Assembly: GCA_036417435.1 (NCBI GenBank)
Contig: CM070910.1
Coordinates: forward strand, 74,570,784-74,634,783
Source: Inia geoffrensis
Lineage: Eukaryota; Chordata; Mammalia; Artiodactyla; Iniidae
DNA: 64,000 nucleotides
Reading direction: 5' to 3'
A program made the translations under genes and the position numbers. Every line of letters starts with the position of its first letter. Within the stretch, counting starts at the first letter, position 1. Below are positions 12,154 through 24,929 of the stretch, piece by piece. The notes beneath the pieces were generated by a model. The model was given only the letters and a program-made list of their open reading frames with translations, searched no databases and was not told where the DNA came from.

Positions 12154-13889
12154 GCTGTGTCTTTTTCATTTAAATTTTCCGAATCTACAGCACCATAAGT
12201 GGAAGTGCCCTAGGCTCTGTAGCTTGGTTTTTTCTTTGTTCCAGGAAACACCATCCAATTCTCCAGAGTGGCTGTTGGCAATTTACATCCCGCCCATGAG
12301 CATAACAAGGATGCCGGTTCTGCATGGCCTCTCCTCCTCTCTGGATTTTACACTTTTTTCGGACGGCCCTTTTGATAGGTGGGAAGTGAGACTTCATTGT
12401 GGTGCGGATTTCCATTGCAGGGTTGCTTGGTTGGCCACAAAGGGCGTATGCGTTTTTTCCTGAATATATTCAATAAAAAACGTATACGCCCTTTTTGTCC
12501 ATGTGCATCACTGTCGAACTGCTGCCTCTTTTCCTACGCTTTTAGAGCAATTCTCATCTACCACCTGATATCTGTTTTCTGTAATTCTTCGTCGCGTTCA
12601 AGTCCTCTTGAGAGCCTTCCTTCAATAAATTTTTGGATGGTAGGGGAAATTTGGAACTCTGTAGGATTGTGAGTTACAGTGCCAAAAATCTCCTTTCCTC
12701 AACTCGCTTTCTTGTGAGCTGACCGCAAAAGTAAAGAATTGCTTCAGGCCCTTATCTCGTTCCGGCATGGCACACTGAGCCTTTGGTGAACTTTTCTTCC
12801 TGTACGGAAATCAGAATTCAATGTGCCTGCCCAAACACATCGAGTTAGCCGCTCATTTGTTCTCCTTATTCCTGATCATCTTCCACAGAAATTGCAAACT
12901 GTGCCAAACAAGAGGTCAAAGGCACTGACTCTCCAAGTGGGGAGAATGTTAATATCACATCTGGAACGGCGAACTCGAGTGCCAGGGGGTGAAAATGGCG
13001 AAAAGTTTTAGAAATTTTGCCTGATCACTTCGTGGACCATATTCTGGGTTTTCCATGCGTATTTTGGCTGAAGTATAAATCCCTTAAACGTGGAGATTTG
13101 GGACACGTGGAATGGGAACCATGCACCATTACCTCAATGGGTCTGCATTCCCTCACCAATAGCATCAGCCCCAAGTGTCCAGCCTTATCTCTCCCCCAGC
13201 TGTGGATGTAGAGGTGGTAAATCCAAGATTCCTCACAAGAGCTGAAGGACTTATTGAAGAATTTCTCTCTATTTCAGGAGTCCTTGTGTTTTCCTTTTCA
13301 AATTTATTTTTATAAGGGGATTTAGCTTATTTACACTGCTGTGTGTATGCTGTTGTACACAAATGATTTTCTTATGGAGACCTATAAATGTATGGGTTTT
13401 AAGTTTCTTCATAGTCAGATATATTCCTATGTTATGAATATGGGGTGTTGAGTCCATTTGGATGAGCAAGGAGTAGGTATTGTCTAATATATATTTGGTT
13501 TATGGAATGGTATCTGTCCTAATGTCAACCTCTGGTTTTATGCAGCCTCCTCACTTTCCTTTCCCCTTAAGCAAGCATAAGTTTCTTTTGTAAATGTGAG
13601 ACTCTCTTGTGTTTTGAAATGCAGTTCATGCGTAGTCGTGTTTACATTCCCGGCATTAGTGATATCTTGTGATGTTTCTTTTTCTGTGTGACTTATTTCA
13701 CTTAGAATCATCGTAACTAAATCCACTCATTATGCTGCTACTGGTCTGTTGCCATTGATTTCACTGTTGAGTGATAATCCACTGTAGGGATGTACCACAA
13801 CTTCTATATCCATTTTTCTCTTTTTGGGCTAATGAAGTTGTACCAGAGTCAAGGTTCCCGTACACAGAGCAGCCCCAGACTTTGGTGTG
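12154..13889 (+). repeat. Satellite unit M8 (type F)
   Basis: Palindrome 12431-12502 is imperfect ('ttggccacaaag', 'tcaataaaaaacgtatac', 'tttttgtccat'). F markers: 'aaggatgccggttctgc' near 12307 and 'gatggtaggggaaatttgg' near 12637. The EcoRI site is lost ('ggtgaacttttc', 12786). Confidence 0.93.
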
Positions 13890-15626
13890 GCTGTGTCTTT
13901 TTCATTTAAATTTTCCGAATATATAGCACCATAAGTGGAAGTGCCCTAAGCTCTCTAGCTTGTTTTTTTCTTTGTTCCAGGAAACACCATCCACTTCTCC
14001 AGAGTGGCTGTTGGCAATTTACATCCCGCCCATCAGCATAACAAAGCTGCCTATTCTCCATAACGTGTCCTGCCTCTCTGGATTTTACACATTTTTCGGA
14101 CGGCCCTTTGAATCGGTGGGAAAGGAGACTTCATTGTAGTACAGATTTCAGTTGCAGGTGCTTGGTTCGCCAAAAAGTGCGTATGCGTTTTTTCCTGATT
14201 ACATTCAGGAAAAAACGCATACGCCCTTTTTGGCCAAGTGCATCACTGTCGAACTGCTGCCTCTTTTCCTTTGCTTTCAGAGCAATTCTTATCTACCACC
14301 TGATATCTGTTTTCTGCAATTCTGCGTCGCGTTCAAGTCCTCTTCACAGACTTCCTTCGATAAATTATTGGATTATGGGGTCATTTGTAACTCTGCAGAA
14401 CTGTGAATTACTGTGCCAGAAATCTCCTTTTCTCAACTCGCTTTCTTGTGAGCTGACCGCAAACCCGAAGAATTGCTTCAGGCCCTAATCTCGTTCTGGC
14501 ACGGCACACTGAGCCTTTGGTGAATTCTTCTACCTGCAGGGAAATCAGAGTTCAATGTGCCCGTCCAAACACATCGAGTTAGCCGCTCATTGGTTCTCCT
14601 TATTTCTGTTAATCTACCGCAGAAATTGCAAACTGTTCCAAACGAGAGGTTAAAATCACAGACTCTCCAAGTGGGGAGAGTGTTACTAACGCATCTGGAA
14701 CTGCGAACTCGAGTACCAGGGGGCAATAATGGCGATGAGTCTTAGAAATATTGCCTGGTCTCTTGGTGGACGATATTCTGGGTTTTCCATTCATATTTTA
14801 CCTGAAGGATAAATCCCTTAAACCTGGAGATTTGGGACCCTTGGAAAGGAAACCATGCACCATTACATCAAAGGGTCTGCATTCTCTCACCAAACCTCAC
14901 CAATCCTATCAGACCCAAGTGTCCAGCCTTATCTCTTCCCCAGCTGTCGATGTAGAGGTGGTAAATCCAAGATTCCTCAAAAGCCCTGAAGGACTTATTT
15001 AATAATTTCTATTTCCCAATTTTTGTGTTTTGTTTTTAAAATTTTTTTATAAGGGATTTTAGCTTATTTTCACTGCTGTGTTTATGCTGTGGTACACATA
15101 TTATTTTCTAATGGAGACCTGTAAATATATGGCTTTTAAGATTCTTCATAGTCAGGTATATTCCTAGGTTTTGAATACAGGGTGTTGAGTCCATTTGGTT
15201 GAGGAAGGAGTAGGTCTTGTCTAATATATATTTGGCTTATGGAATGGTATCTGTCCTAATGTCCATCTCTGGTTTTATGCAGCCTCCCCACTCTCCTTTG
15301 ACCTTAAGCAAGCATAAATTTCTTTTGTAAATGTGAGACTCTGTTGTGTTTTGAAATGCAGTTCATGCGTAGTCGTGTTTCCATTCCCGGTATTAGTGAT
15401 ATCTTATGATGTTTCTTTATCTGTGTGACTTATTTCACTTAGAATCATCGTAACTAAAACCACTCATTATGCTGCTATTGGTCTGTGGCCATTGATTTCA
15501 TTGTTGAGTGATATTCCATTGTAGGGATGTACCACAACTTCTATATCCATTTTTCTCTTTCTGGGCTATTGAAGTTGTACCATAGTCAAGGTTCCCGTAC
15601 ACAGAGCAGCCCCAAACTTTGGTGTG
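13890..15626 (+). repeat. Satellite unit M9 (type C)
   Basis: Palindrome 14166-14237 with C-type centre and left-arm change 'ttcgccaaaaagtgcg'. Post-palindrome marker 'ggattatggggtcatttg' resembles M18, M22 and M28. It switches to an A-like tail after about 15,240. Confidence 0.94.
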
Positions 15627-17360
15627 GCTCTGTCTTTTTCATTTAAATTTTCCGAATCTATAGCACCGTAAGTGGAAGTGCCCTAGGCTCTCTAGCTTGG
15701 TTTTTTCTTTGTTCCAGGAAACACCATCCACTTCTCCAGAGTGGCTGTTGGCAATTTACATCCCGCCCATGAGCATAACAAGGATGCCGGTTCTCCATGG
15801 CCTCTCCTCCTCTCTGGGTTTTACACTTTTTTCGGAGGACCCTTTTGATCGGTGGGAAGTGAGACTTCATTGTGGTGTGGATTTCCATTGCAGGGTTGCT
15901 TCGTTGGCCAAAAAGGGCGTATGCGTTTTTTCCTGAATATATTCAGGAAAAACACAAACGCCCTTTTTGTCCATGTCCATCACTGTCGAAATGCTGCCTC
16001 TTTTCCTACGCTTTCAGAGCAATTCTTATCTACCACCTGATATCTGTTTTCTGTAATTCTTCGTCGCGTTCAAGTCCTCTTCAGAGCCTTCCTTCAATAA
16101 ATTTTTGGATGGTAGGGGAAATTTGGAACTCTGCAGGATTGTGAGTTACAGTGCCAAAAATCTCCTTTTCTCAACTCGCTTTCTTGTGAGCTGACCGCAA
16201 ACCTAAAGAATTGCTTCAGACCCTTATCTCGTTCCGGCATGGCCTGCTGAGCCTTTGGTGAATTTTTCTTCCTGTACGGAAATCAGAATTCAATGTGCCC
16301 GCCCAAACACATCGAGTTAGATGCTCATTGGTTCTCCTTATTCCTGATCATCTTCCACAGAAATTGCAAACTGTGCCAAAGAAGAGGTCAAATGCATTGA
16401 TTCTCTAAGTGGGGAGAATGTTAATGTCGCATCTGGAACAGTGAACTCGAGTACCAGGCTGTGAAAATGTCGATGAGTTTTAGAAATTTTGACTGATCAC
16501 TTTGTGGACCATATTCTTGGATTTCCATGCATATTTTAACTGAAGGATAAATCCCTTAAACGTGGAGATTTGGGACCCGTGGATTGGGAATCATGCACCA
16601 TTACCTCAAAGGGCCTGCATTCCCTCACCAATAGTATCAGCCCCAAGTGTCCAGCCTTATCCCTCCCACAGCTGTGGATGTAGAGGAGGTAAATCCAAGA
16701 TTCCTCACAAGCCATGAAGGACTTATTTAAGAATTTCTCTCTATTTCACAGTCCTTGTGTTTTCTTTTTCAAATTTTTTTTTATAAGGGGATTTAGCTTA
16801 TTGACACTGCTGTGTGTATGCTGCTGTACACAAGTGATTTTCTTATGGAGACCTATAAATGTATGGGTTTTAAGTTTCTTCACAGTCAGGTATATTCCTA
16901 GGTTTTGAATACGGGGTGTTGAGTCGATTTGGTTGAGCGAGGAGTAGGTCTTGTCTAATATATATTTGGCTTATGGAATGGTATCTGTCCTAATGTCAAC
17001 CTCTGGTTTTATGCAGCCTCCCCACTCTCCTTTCCCCTTAAGCAAGCCTAAGTTCCTTTTGCAAATGTGAGACTCTGTTGTGTTTTGAAATGCAGTTCAT
17101 GCGTAGTCGTGTTTCCATTCCCGGTATTAGTGATATCTTATGATGTTTCTTTATCTGTGTGACTTATTTCACTTAGAATCATCGTAACTAAAACCACTCA
17201 TTATGCTGCTATTGGTCTGTGGCCATTGATTTCATTGTTGAGTGATATTCCATTGTAGGGATGTACCACAACTTCTATATCCATTTTTCTCTTTCTGGGC
17301 TATTGAAGTTGTACCATAGTCAAGGTTCCCGTACACAGAGCAGCCCCAAACTTTGGTGTG
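15627..17360 (+). repeat. Satellite unit M10 (type F, A-like tail)
   Basis: Palindrome 15904-15974 is one base short, with right arm 'aggaaaaacacaaacgcc'. Carries 'gatggtaggggaaatttgg' (16108) like M8. The tail from about 16,500 is A-like. EcoRI site lost ('ggtgaatttttc'). Confidence 0.93.
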
Positions 17361-19104
17361 GCTCTGTCTTTTTCATTTAAATTTTCCGAATCTATAGCAC
17401 CATAAGTGGAAGTGCCCTAGGCTCTCTAGCTTGGTTTTTTCTTTGTTCCAGGATACACCATCCACTTCCCCAGAGTGGCTGTTGGCAATTTACATCCCGC
17501 CCATCAGCATAACAAGGCTGCCGGTTCTCCATGGCCTGTCCTGCCTCTCTGGATTTTACATTTTTTTCGGAGGGCCCTTTTGATCGGTGGGAAGTGAGAC
17601 TTCCTTGTAGTGCGGATTTCCATTGCAGGCTTGCTTGGTTGGCCAAAAAGGGCGTATGCGTTTTTTCATGAATATATTCAGGAAAAAACGCATACGCCCT
17701 TTTTGGCCAAGTGCATCACTGTCGAACTGCTGCCTCTTTTCCTACGATTTCAGAGCAATTCTTATCTACCACCTGATATCTGTTTTCTGCAATTCTGTGT
17801 CGTGTTCAAGTCCTCTTCACAGTCTTCCTTCAATAAATTTTTGGATGATAGGGGTCACTTGGAACTCCGCAGGATTGTGAGTTACAGTGCCAAAAATCTC
17901 CTTTTCTCAACTCGCTTTCTTGTGAGCTGACCGCAAACCCGAATAATTGCTTCAGGCCCTAATCTCGTTCCGGCATGGCACGCTGAGCCTTTGGTGAATT
18001 CTTCTTCCTGGAGGGAAATCAGAGTTCAATGTGTCCGTCCAAACACATTGAGTTAGCCGCTCATTGGTTCTCCTTATTCCTGTTCATCTTCCACAGAAAT
18101 TGCAAACTGTGCCAAACGAGAGGTTAAAGGCACAGACTCTCCAAGTGGGGAGAGTGTTACTAACGCATCTGCAATGGCAAACTTGAGTACCAGGGGGCGA
18201 AAATGGCGATGAGTTTTAGAAATTTTTCCTTGTCACTTGGTAGACGATGTTCTGCGTTTTCCATTCTTATTTTACCTGAAGGATAAATCCCTTAAACCTG
18301 GAGATTTGGGACCCTTGGAAAGGGTATCATGCACCATTATATCAAAGGTTCTGCATTCTCTCACCAAACCTCACCAATCCTATCAGCCCCAAGTGTCCAG
18401 CCTTATCTCTCCCCCAGCTTTGGATGTAGAGGTGGTAAATCCAAGATTCCTCAAAAGCCCTGAAGGACTAATTTAAGAATTTCTCTCTATTTCCCAATTT
18501 TTGTGTTTTGTTTTTAAAATTTTTTTATAAGGGATTTTAGCTTATTTTCACTGCTGTGTGTATGCTCCTGTACACAAATGATTTTCTAATGCAGACCTGT
18601 AAAGATATGGCTTTTAAGATTCTTCATAGTCAGGTATATTCCTAGGTTTTGAATACAGGGTGTTTTGTCCATTTGGTTGAGAAAGGAGTAGGTCTTGTCT
18701 AATATATATTTGGCTTATGGAATGGTTTCTGGACTAACGTCCACCTTTGGATTTATGCAGCCTCCCCACTCTCCTTTCCCCTTAAACAAGCATAAGTTTC
18801 TTTTGTAAATGTGAGACTCTGTTGTGTTTTGTAATACAGTTCATGCGTAGCCATGTTTACAATACTGGAATTAGTGATATCTTATGATGGTTCTTTTTCT
18901 GTGTGACTTATTTCACTTAGAATCATCGTACGTAAATCCACTCATTATGCTGCTACTGGCCTGATGCAATTGATTTCATGGTTCAGTGATATTCCATTGT
19001 AGGAATGTACCACAACTTCTATATCCATATTTCTCTTTCTCGTCTACTGAAGTTGTACCATAGTCAAGATTCCCGTAAACAGAGCAGCCCCACGTTTTGG
19101 TGTG
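17361..19104 (+). repeat. Satellite unit M11 (mosaic A head, C-like tail)
   Basis: Palindrome 17639-17710 with one mismatch ('ttttttcatg'). A-type up to about 18,000, then C-like: 'gagagtgttactaacgc', the extra 'ctcaccaaac' and 'ttttaaaatttttttataag'. Length 1,744 bp. Confidence 0.93.
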
Positions 19105-20844
19105 GCTGTGTCTTTTTCATTTAAATTTTCCGAATCTATAGCACCATAAGTGGAAGTGCCCTAGGCTCTCTAGCTTGGTTTTTTATTTGTTTCAGGAAAC
19201 ACCATCCACTTCTCCAGAGTGGCTGTTGGCAATTTACATCCCACCCATCAGCATAACAAGGCTGCCAGTTCTCCCTGGTCTGTCCTGCTCGTCTGGATTT
19301 TACACTTTTTTCGGAGGGCCCTTTTGAGCGGTGGTAAGTGACACTTCATTGTAGTGTGGATTTCAGTTGCAGGCTTGCTTGGTTGGCCAAAAAGGGCGTA
19401 TGCGTTTTTTCCTGAATATATTCAGGAAAAAACGCACATGCACTTTTTGGCCAAGTTTATCATTGTCGAAGTTCTGCCTCTTTTCCTATTTTTTCAGAGC
19501 AATTCCTATTTACCACCTGAAAACATTTTCCTGCAATTCTGTCACATGTTCAGTTCCTCTTCACAGCCTTACTTCAGTATATTTTTGGATGATAGAGTTC
19601 ATTTGTTACTCTGCATGTTTGTGAAGTACAGTGTTTTCAAGTTTTTTTCTCAACTAGCTTTCTCGTGATCTTACCACAATACAGCAGAATTGCTTCAGAC
19701 CCTAATCTGTTTTCGGCATGGCATTATGTGCCTTTGGTGAATTCTTCTTCCTGGTTGGAAATCAGAGTTCAATGTGCCCGTTCAAACACAGAGTTAGTTG
19801 CTCATTGGTTCTCCCTATTCCTGTTCACCTTCAGAAGAAATTGCGAACTTTGCCAAACAGGAGGTTAAACATTGTCTCTCATAATGTGGAGAGAGATATT
19901 AAAGCTTATGGAAAGGGGATCCCGAGTAACAGGGGGCAAAAACAGAGATGAGTGTTAGAAAATTTGCTCGATCACTTGTTTGACCACAATTTGGGTTTCT
20001 CATGCATATTTTAACTGAAGGATGAATCCCTTAAACCTGGAGATTTGAAAGCCATGGAATGGGGACCATGCACTATTCCATCAAAGGGTCTTCATTCGCT
20101 CATGAAACCTCACCAATCCTATCAGCCCCAAGTGTCCGGCCTTGTATCTCCCCCAGCTGTGTATGTAGAGAGAAATCCAGGTTTCATCACAAGCCCTGAA
20201 TGAAAGATTTAAGAATTTTTTCTCTATTTCACTGTTTTTGTGTTTTGCTTTTGCAATTTATTTTTATAATAGGATATAGCTAATTTTCACTGCTGTGTTT
20301 GTGCCGCCGTACACACACATGATTCTATTACAGCGACCTACAAATACATGGGTTTTAAGTTTCTTCGTGGTCAGGTATATTCCTAGGCAGTGAATACAGG
20401 GTGTCAAGTCCATTTCGTTGAGCAAGGTGTAGGTCTTGTCTAGTATATATTTGGCTTATGGAATGGTATCTGTACTAATTTCAACCTCTGCTCTTATACA
20501 GCCTCCAAACTCACCTTTTCCATTAAGCAACCTTAAGTTTCTTTGGTAAATGTGAGACTCTATTGTGTTTTGTCATACAGTTCATGTGTAGCCGTGTTTA
20601 CATTCCGGTGTTAGTGATAACTTACGATGTTTCTTTTTCTGTGTGACTTATTTCACTTAGAATCATCGTACCTAAACCACTTATTATGCTGCTACGGGCC
20701 TGGTGACATTAATTTCATTGCTGAGTAATATTCTATTGTACTTAAGTACCACAACTTCTATATCTATTTTTTTTCTTTCTGGGCTATTGAAATTGTACAA
20801 TAGTCGAGGTTCTTGTAAACAGGGCAGCCCCAAACTTTGGGGTG
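19105..20844 (+). repeat. Satellite unit M12 (divergent)
   Basis: Palindrome 19383-19454: left arm consensus, right arm degraded ('cgcacatgcactttttggcc'). Many substitutions throughout, for example 'caccacctgaaaacattttc' near 19513. First of three progressively older units at the array edge. Confidence 0.92.
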
Positions 20845-22591
20845 GCTGTGTCTTTTTCAGTTGAATTTTCCTAATCTGTAGGACCATAAGTGGAAGTGCC
20901 CTCGGTTCTGTAGCTTGGTTTTTTATATGTTTCAGAAAACACCGTATACTTCTCCCGAGTGGCTGTTCGCAATTTACATCCCACCCAACAGCATAAAAAG
21001 GCTGCCTGTTCTCCACTTTCTGTTCTGCCTCTCTGGATTTTACAATTTTTTTCAGACAGCTCTTTTGAGCATTGGGACGTGAGACTTCATTGTAGTGCGG
21101 ATTTCCATTGCAGGCTTTCTTGGTTGGCCAAAAAGGGCGTATGCATATTTTCCTGAATATAATCAGGAAAAAATGCATACGCTCTTTTTGGCCATGTGCA
21201 TCACTGTTGAAGTTGTGCCTCTTTCCCTATGCTTTAAATGTAATTCCAATCTATCACTTGAAATCGCTTTCCTGCAATTCTCCTTCGCTTTCAAGTCTTC
21301 TTCACATCCTTACTTCAATATATTTCTGGATGATAGCAGTCATTTGTAACTCTGCTGTTCTGTGAATTACAGTTCCTCTGAGCTCCTTTTTTCAGCTCCC
21401 TTTCTTGTGAGCTGACTGAAAAACTGCAAGATTGCTTCAATCCATATTCTTGTTTTCAGGCGACTTGCTGAGCCTTTGGTTAATACTTCTTCCTCATGTG
21501 AAATGAGAGTGAAATGTCCCCATCAAAGCCCTTACGGCTAATTTCATTGTTTCTCCCTCTTCCCATTCATCCTGTGTACTAATTGCAGACTGTGCAAAAC
21601 AGAAAATTAAAGGCATTGACTATGCAAGTGGTGTGATTGTTAGTAAAGCGGCTGGAAGGTCGATCCTGTGAGCCAGTAGAGGAAAAATGAGGTGCGTTTT
21701 AGAAACCTTTCCCAATCACATGGTATACCATCTGTTAGGTTTCTCATGCATGGTTTCGCTGTAAGAAGATTCCCTTAAACCTGGAGTGTTGTGACCCACG
21801 GAATGAGTAGCTTTAAGTATTGTATTAGAGGTTCGGCATTTGCTCACCAAAGCTAACCAATCCTCACAGCCCCATGTGTCCAGCCTTATGTCTTATCCAG
21901 CTATGGGTTTATATGTGATCAATCCACTTTGCATCACAGCCCCTGAATCAATTTTGTACGAGTGTTTCTCTCTTTCTTTGTCTCTGTGTTTTGTTTTTAA
22001 AATTTATTTTTATAATGGTGTTTAGCTGATTATCACTGCTGTGTTTGTGCCACTCTGCACACAATTGAGTCCCTTATGGAGATATATCAATACATAGGTT
22101 TTAAGATTCCTACTACTCACATATATTCCTCTGTGGTGAATAGGGTGTGTTGAGGCCAGTTCATTGAGCAAGGTGTAGATCTTGTCTATTACGTATTTGG
22201 TTTATTGAATGGTATCTGTGTTCATTTCAAACTCTGATTTTATGCATCACCCTACCTCACCTTTCCCCTTAAGCTGACATAAGTGTGTTTTCTAAATGTG
22301 AGACACTCTTGTTTTGTAATTCAGTTGTTGTTCAGTCATATTTACATTCCCTCTATGAGTGATATCTTATGATATGTTTCTTTTTCTGTGTGACTTAACT
22401 CAAGCAGTATCATCGAAACTCGATCCACTCTTTATGCTTCTACTAGCCTTATTACATTGATTTCACAGTGAAGAGATATTCCATTGTGCGTAAGTACCAC
22501 ACCTTCTTTATCCATTGTTCTCTTTCCTGGGATATTTAAGGTGTACTGAAGTCGAGGTTCTTGTAAACAGAGCAGCCCTAAACTTTGCTGT
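20845..22591 (+). repeat. Satellite unit M13 (divergent)
   Basis: About 1,747 bp and more divergent than M12. Palindrome 21124-21195 has symmetric CpG-type changes in both arms ('gtatgcat' left, 'atgcatac' right) and an altered centre ('gaatataatc'). Confidence 0.9.
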
Positions 22592-22972
22592 GCCTGTGTC
22601 TTTTTGATTTTTAGACTTCCCTAGATACACTCCTGTGATTGCAAGTGCCCTATGCTCTGTAGCTCTGCTTTTTAGATGATTTACAAACCAGGATACACTT
22701 CTCCAGAGTGCCTCTTCTCAGTTTACACACAGCCCATCAGTGTATAAAGGCTGCCTGTTCTCCATGGCCTGTACTGCATTTCTGCGTTTTACAATTTTTT
22801 CGGATGGCCCTTTTGACCGGTGGGAAATGAGACTTCTTTGGTGTGCAGATTTGCATTGCTTGCTTTCTTGGTTGCCCATAAAGTGCATATGCGTGTTTCC
22901 CTGAATATATTCAGGAGAAAATGCATACGCCCTTTTTGGCCAACTGCACCATTTTAGAAACCCTGCCACCTT
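22592..22972 (+). repeat. Satellite unit M14 (partial, most degraded)
   Basis: Begins 'gcctgtgtctttttgatt' in unit phase and is traceable to about 22,972 ('ccctgccacc'), about 100 bp past the palindrome start. Palindrome 22872-22943 is heavily mutated ('ttgcccataaagtgcatatg'). This is the last satellite before the island. Confidence 0.85.
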
Positions 22973-23093
22973 GGGCCTTGGGATGTAAGCAGAGTGCGAA
23001 CTTTAGATGATTGATGCCGTCAGGGTCAGGAGCACTCACCAACGGCTTCCCTTAGGTTACATTTTAACTGTCATTGATAGATGATGTCAATAA
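22973..23093. other. Short unassigned stretch after the array edge
   Basis: Starts 'ttgggccttgggatgtaag'. No match to the satellite unit or to an element I recognise, and no open frame of note. Confidence 0.5.
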
Positions 23094-23270
23094 AAATATC
23101 TATTCTTTTTCAGATTTTTTCCCCTTATACGTTATTGCAAAACATTGAGTGTAGTTCCCTATGCTATATAGTAGTTCCTTGCTGATGATCTACTTTATAC
23201 ATAGCAGTGTGTATGTGTTAATCCCAAACTGCTAATTTATCCCTCCTCCCACTTTCCCCTATGGTAATAA
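23094..23270 (-). mobile_element. LINE-1 3' UTR fragment, antisense
   Basis: Contains the run of typical L1 3'-end landmarks in antisense: 'tattctttttcagatttttt', 'gttattgcaaaacattgag', 'gctatatagtagttccttg', 'gtgtatgtgttaatccc', 'taatttatccctcctccc'. Similarity fades after 'cccctatggtaa' (23,268). Less diverged from a generic cetartiodactyl L1 than the satellite's own L1 part, so it is a later insertion. Truncated at both ends. Confidence 0.8.
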
Positions 23271-24399
23271 TAAATTATAAGATTTTATACTTCTCAGAAA
23301 TGGGAGAGCTGAAACAGAGGTATAATTTTCAATGGAAAAGCATTTAAAACAAGATTGAAGCTTTAACCAAGATTATTAGATGTGCATCCTTGGAAAGAAA
23401 TCACTTCATTTCTCTAATATTGACCTGACAAATAAGACAAATCTTTTCACTGAACTTGCTTATAATAGAATGATGGAAATATAAAATGGAAGTGTTAGAA
23501 ACATCTTATTTTGCCCGAGCCTTATACACTGTTCTATGCTAATTACAGTTTGGCTCACACATCTGTTTATTGAAGTTACAATGTTATCAATTTCTGTTAC
23601 TGATCCTCCACAATGGACCCCAACAAGTATCCCCCTGCCCAGTGTCATTGGAGCCAACAGATCGAGACTGAGTTTGGTTCAGAAGCAAAGGAAACTATAT
23701 TTTGATCAGAGAATGGAGAAGTGAGAGAATGCGCTACCCCACAGGCTGTGTGTTGGCCTGCTGTGTACAGGTCCTGTCAGAGTCAGTGGGAGGGAGGGGG
23801 CGGAGCTCTCAGAGGCCGGGTTGGATGCAGCTCAGGCTCTATATCTTGGAGCCTGCACTGGGCCCCAGGAGCTGAAGTGTCGACACAGCCATTCTGCAGT
23901 AGGAAATCTGGTCTGAAGTGCCGGGTGTGGCAGCTCTGCATGCGGGAACCTAGGAGCACTTGAAATTAGACAAATCACAAAGGATAACAAAGGTTAGACT
24001 TTATTTTATTGCCCAGATTCTATTTTTATCTCCCAAGGATTTTTAATGGGCTTTGCTGGTGACAAAGCCCTCCTCTGCCTTTTGTCCCGTTCCTCATTCT
24101 TGGAGTGCTGGGTGTGCAGACCCCTCTTCTGTAACTGCTGAGTGCTGAGTTGGGAGCCCTCATACCCGGGGGTGAGGGTCAGAACTTCTCCCCAGCAGCC
24201 TCCAGGTGAGATTCATTGTCCCCAGAGCTGCTGCCTCCCTGCTCGTCCACCTGAGTACCAGCATTGGAAGTGTTATAGATTCTAATGACCTTTAAGGGTA
24301 CAGGAAAGGGATGTGCAGAGACAATGTGGAGGCAGGTTTTACCCCACCGCACATTTGTTAAGCCACCTCAGGCTGACCGTTTCTGCCAGCCTAGATGCT
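23271..24399. other. Unassigned stretch, possibly including the 3' LTR of the adjacent ERV
   Basis: AT-rich to about 23,600, then a G-rich segment ('ggtcctgtcagagtcagtgg', 23,770). The minus strand has two overlapping AATAAA signals at 24,000-24,010, where a minus-strand provirus could have its polyadenylation region, but I cannot define LTR ends. No gene seen. Confidence 0.35.
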
Positions 24400-24640
24400 C
24401 TGACCAGCAGTCTTTGTTTTCTTCAATTAGGCCCCTGAATTAATGTAAAAACAGTACCAGGTGTCAGAGCCTTGCCTGCTCAACTCCCAGTCAGTCCAGG
24501 GTCAGTGGTGATCCAAGACCATGTTGGACACTGAGTCAACAGCCTTTTGAGGTAGCCAGGACTGCAGCTGGTCTTATTGGCCACCATCACCACGGTGGCT
24601 GTAGGCTTTTCTATGGTGACAATGTGATATATGGTTCCCC
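24400..24640 (-). pseudogene. Probable retroviral env (transmembrane part) remnant
   Basis: Minus-strand translation between about 24,400 and 24,560 gives a short match to the 'CFYIN' motif region seen in gammaretroviral transmembrane proteins, preceded by a fragment reading 'MVLDHH', both interrupted by stops. Position downstream of pol on the same strand is as expected for env. Very decayed, cannot encode protein. It could be chance similarity; confidence rests mainly on context. Confidence 0.4.
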
Positions 24641-24929
24641 TGCCAAGCTTATTAGCTCCCCTCTGGGTGCAGTAAGCCCTGAAAGCAGTAGTCTACTCTT
24701 TTTTGACACACTCTTGTTGTTTTCTGAGAGAAATTCCAGGTAAAGTGATGGTTACACGAGTTGCCATGGGACCCCGTTGCCCCCAGTTGTCCTTCTGGAG
24801 GTTGGAGTTGGAGGGTCTCCTCACTCGAGGTCAGTGTGCCCATGGAGCGAACCCTGCAACCTCAGGGCATGTTTGGTGGTTAGGATCAACACATGGGGTC
24901 CTTTTCCCTTAGGAGGGAGGTGGCTTTTC

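Larger units (their letters stand above)
1..22972 (+). repeat. Satellite array 1: 13 full units and one partial unit of ~1.74 kb
   Basis: Fourteen direct repeats. The palindrome marking each unit starts at 279, 2014, 3749, 5484, 7219, 8961, 10694, 12431, 14166, 15904, 17639, 19383, 21124 and 22872, so spacing is 1,733-1,748 bp. Landmarks recur in order in each unit: 'gctctgtctttttcattt', the palindrome, 'ctttcttgtgagctgacc', 'tttggtgaattcttc' (an EcoRI site in most units), and 'gtgtgacttatttcactt'. Length and L1 content match what I recall of the cetacean common satellite; that identification is knowledge plus inference. Units near the right end are clearly older. Confidence 0.97.

Noticed and set aside
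1..22972. CRISPR array or other short-spacer repeat system
   Set aside because: The repeats are contiguous 1.74-kb tandem units with no unique spacers.
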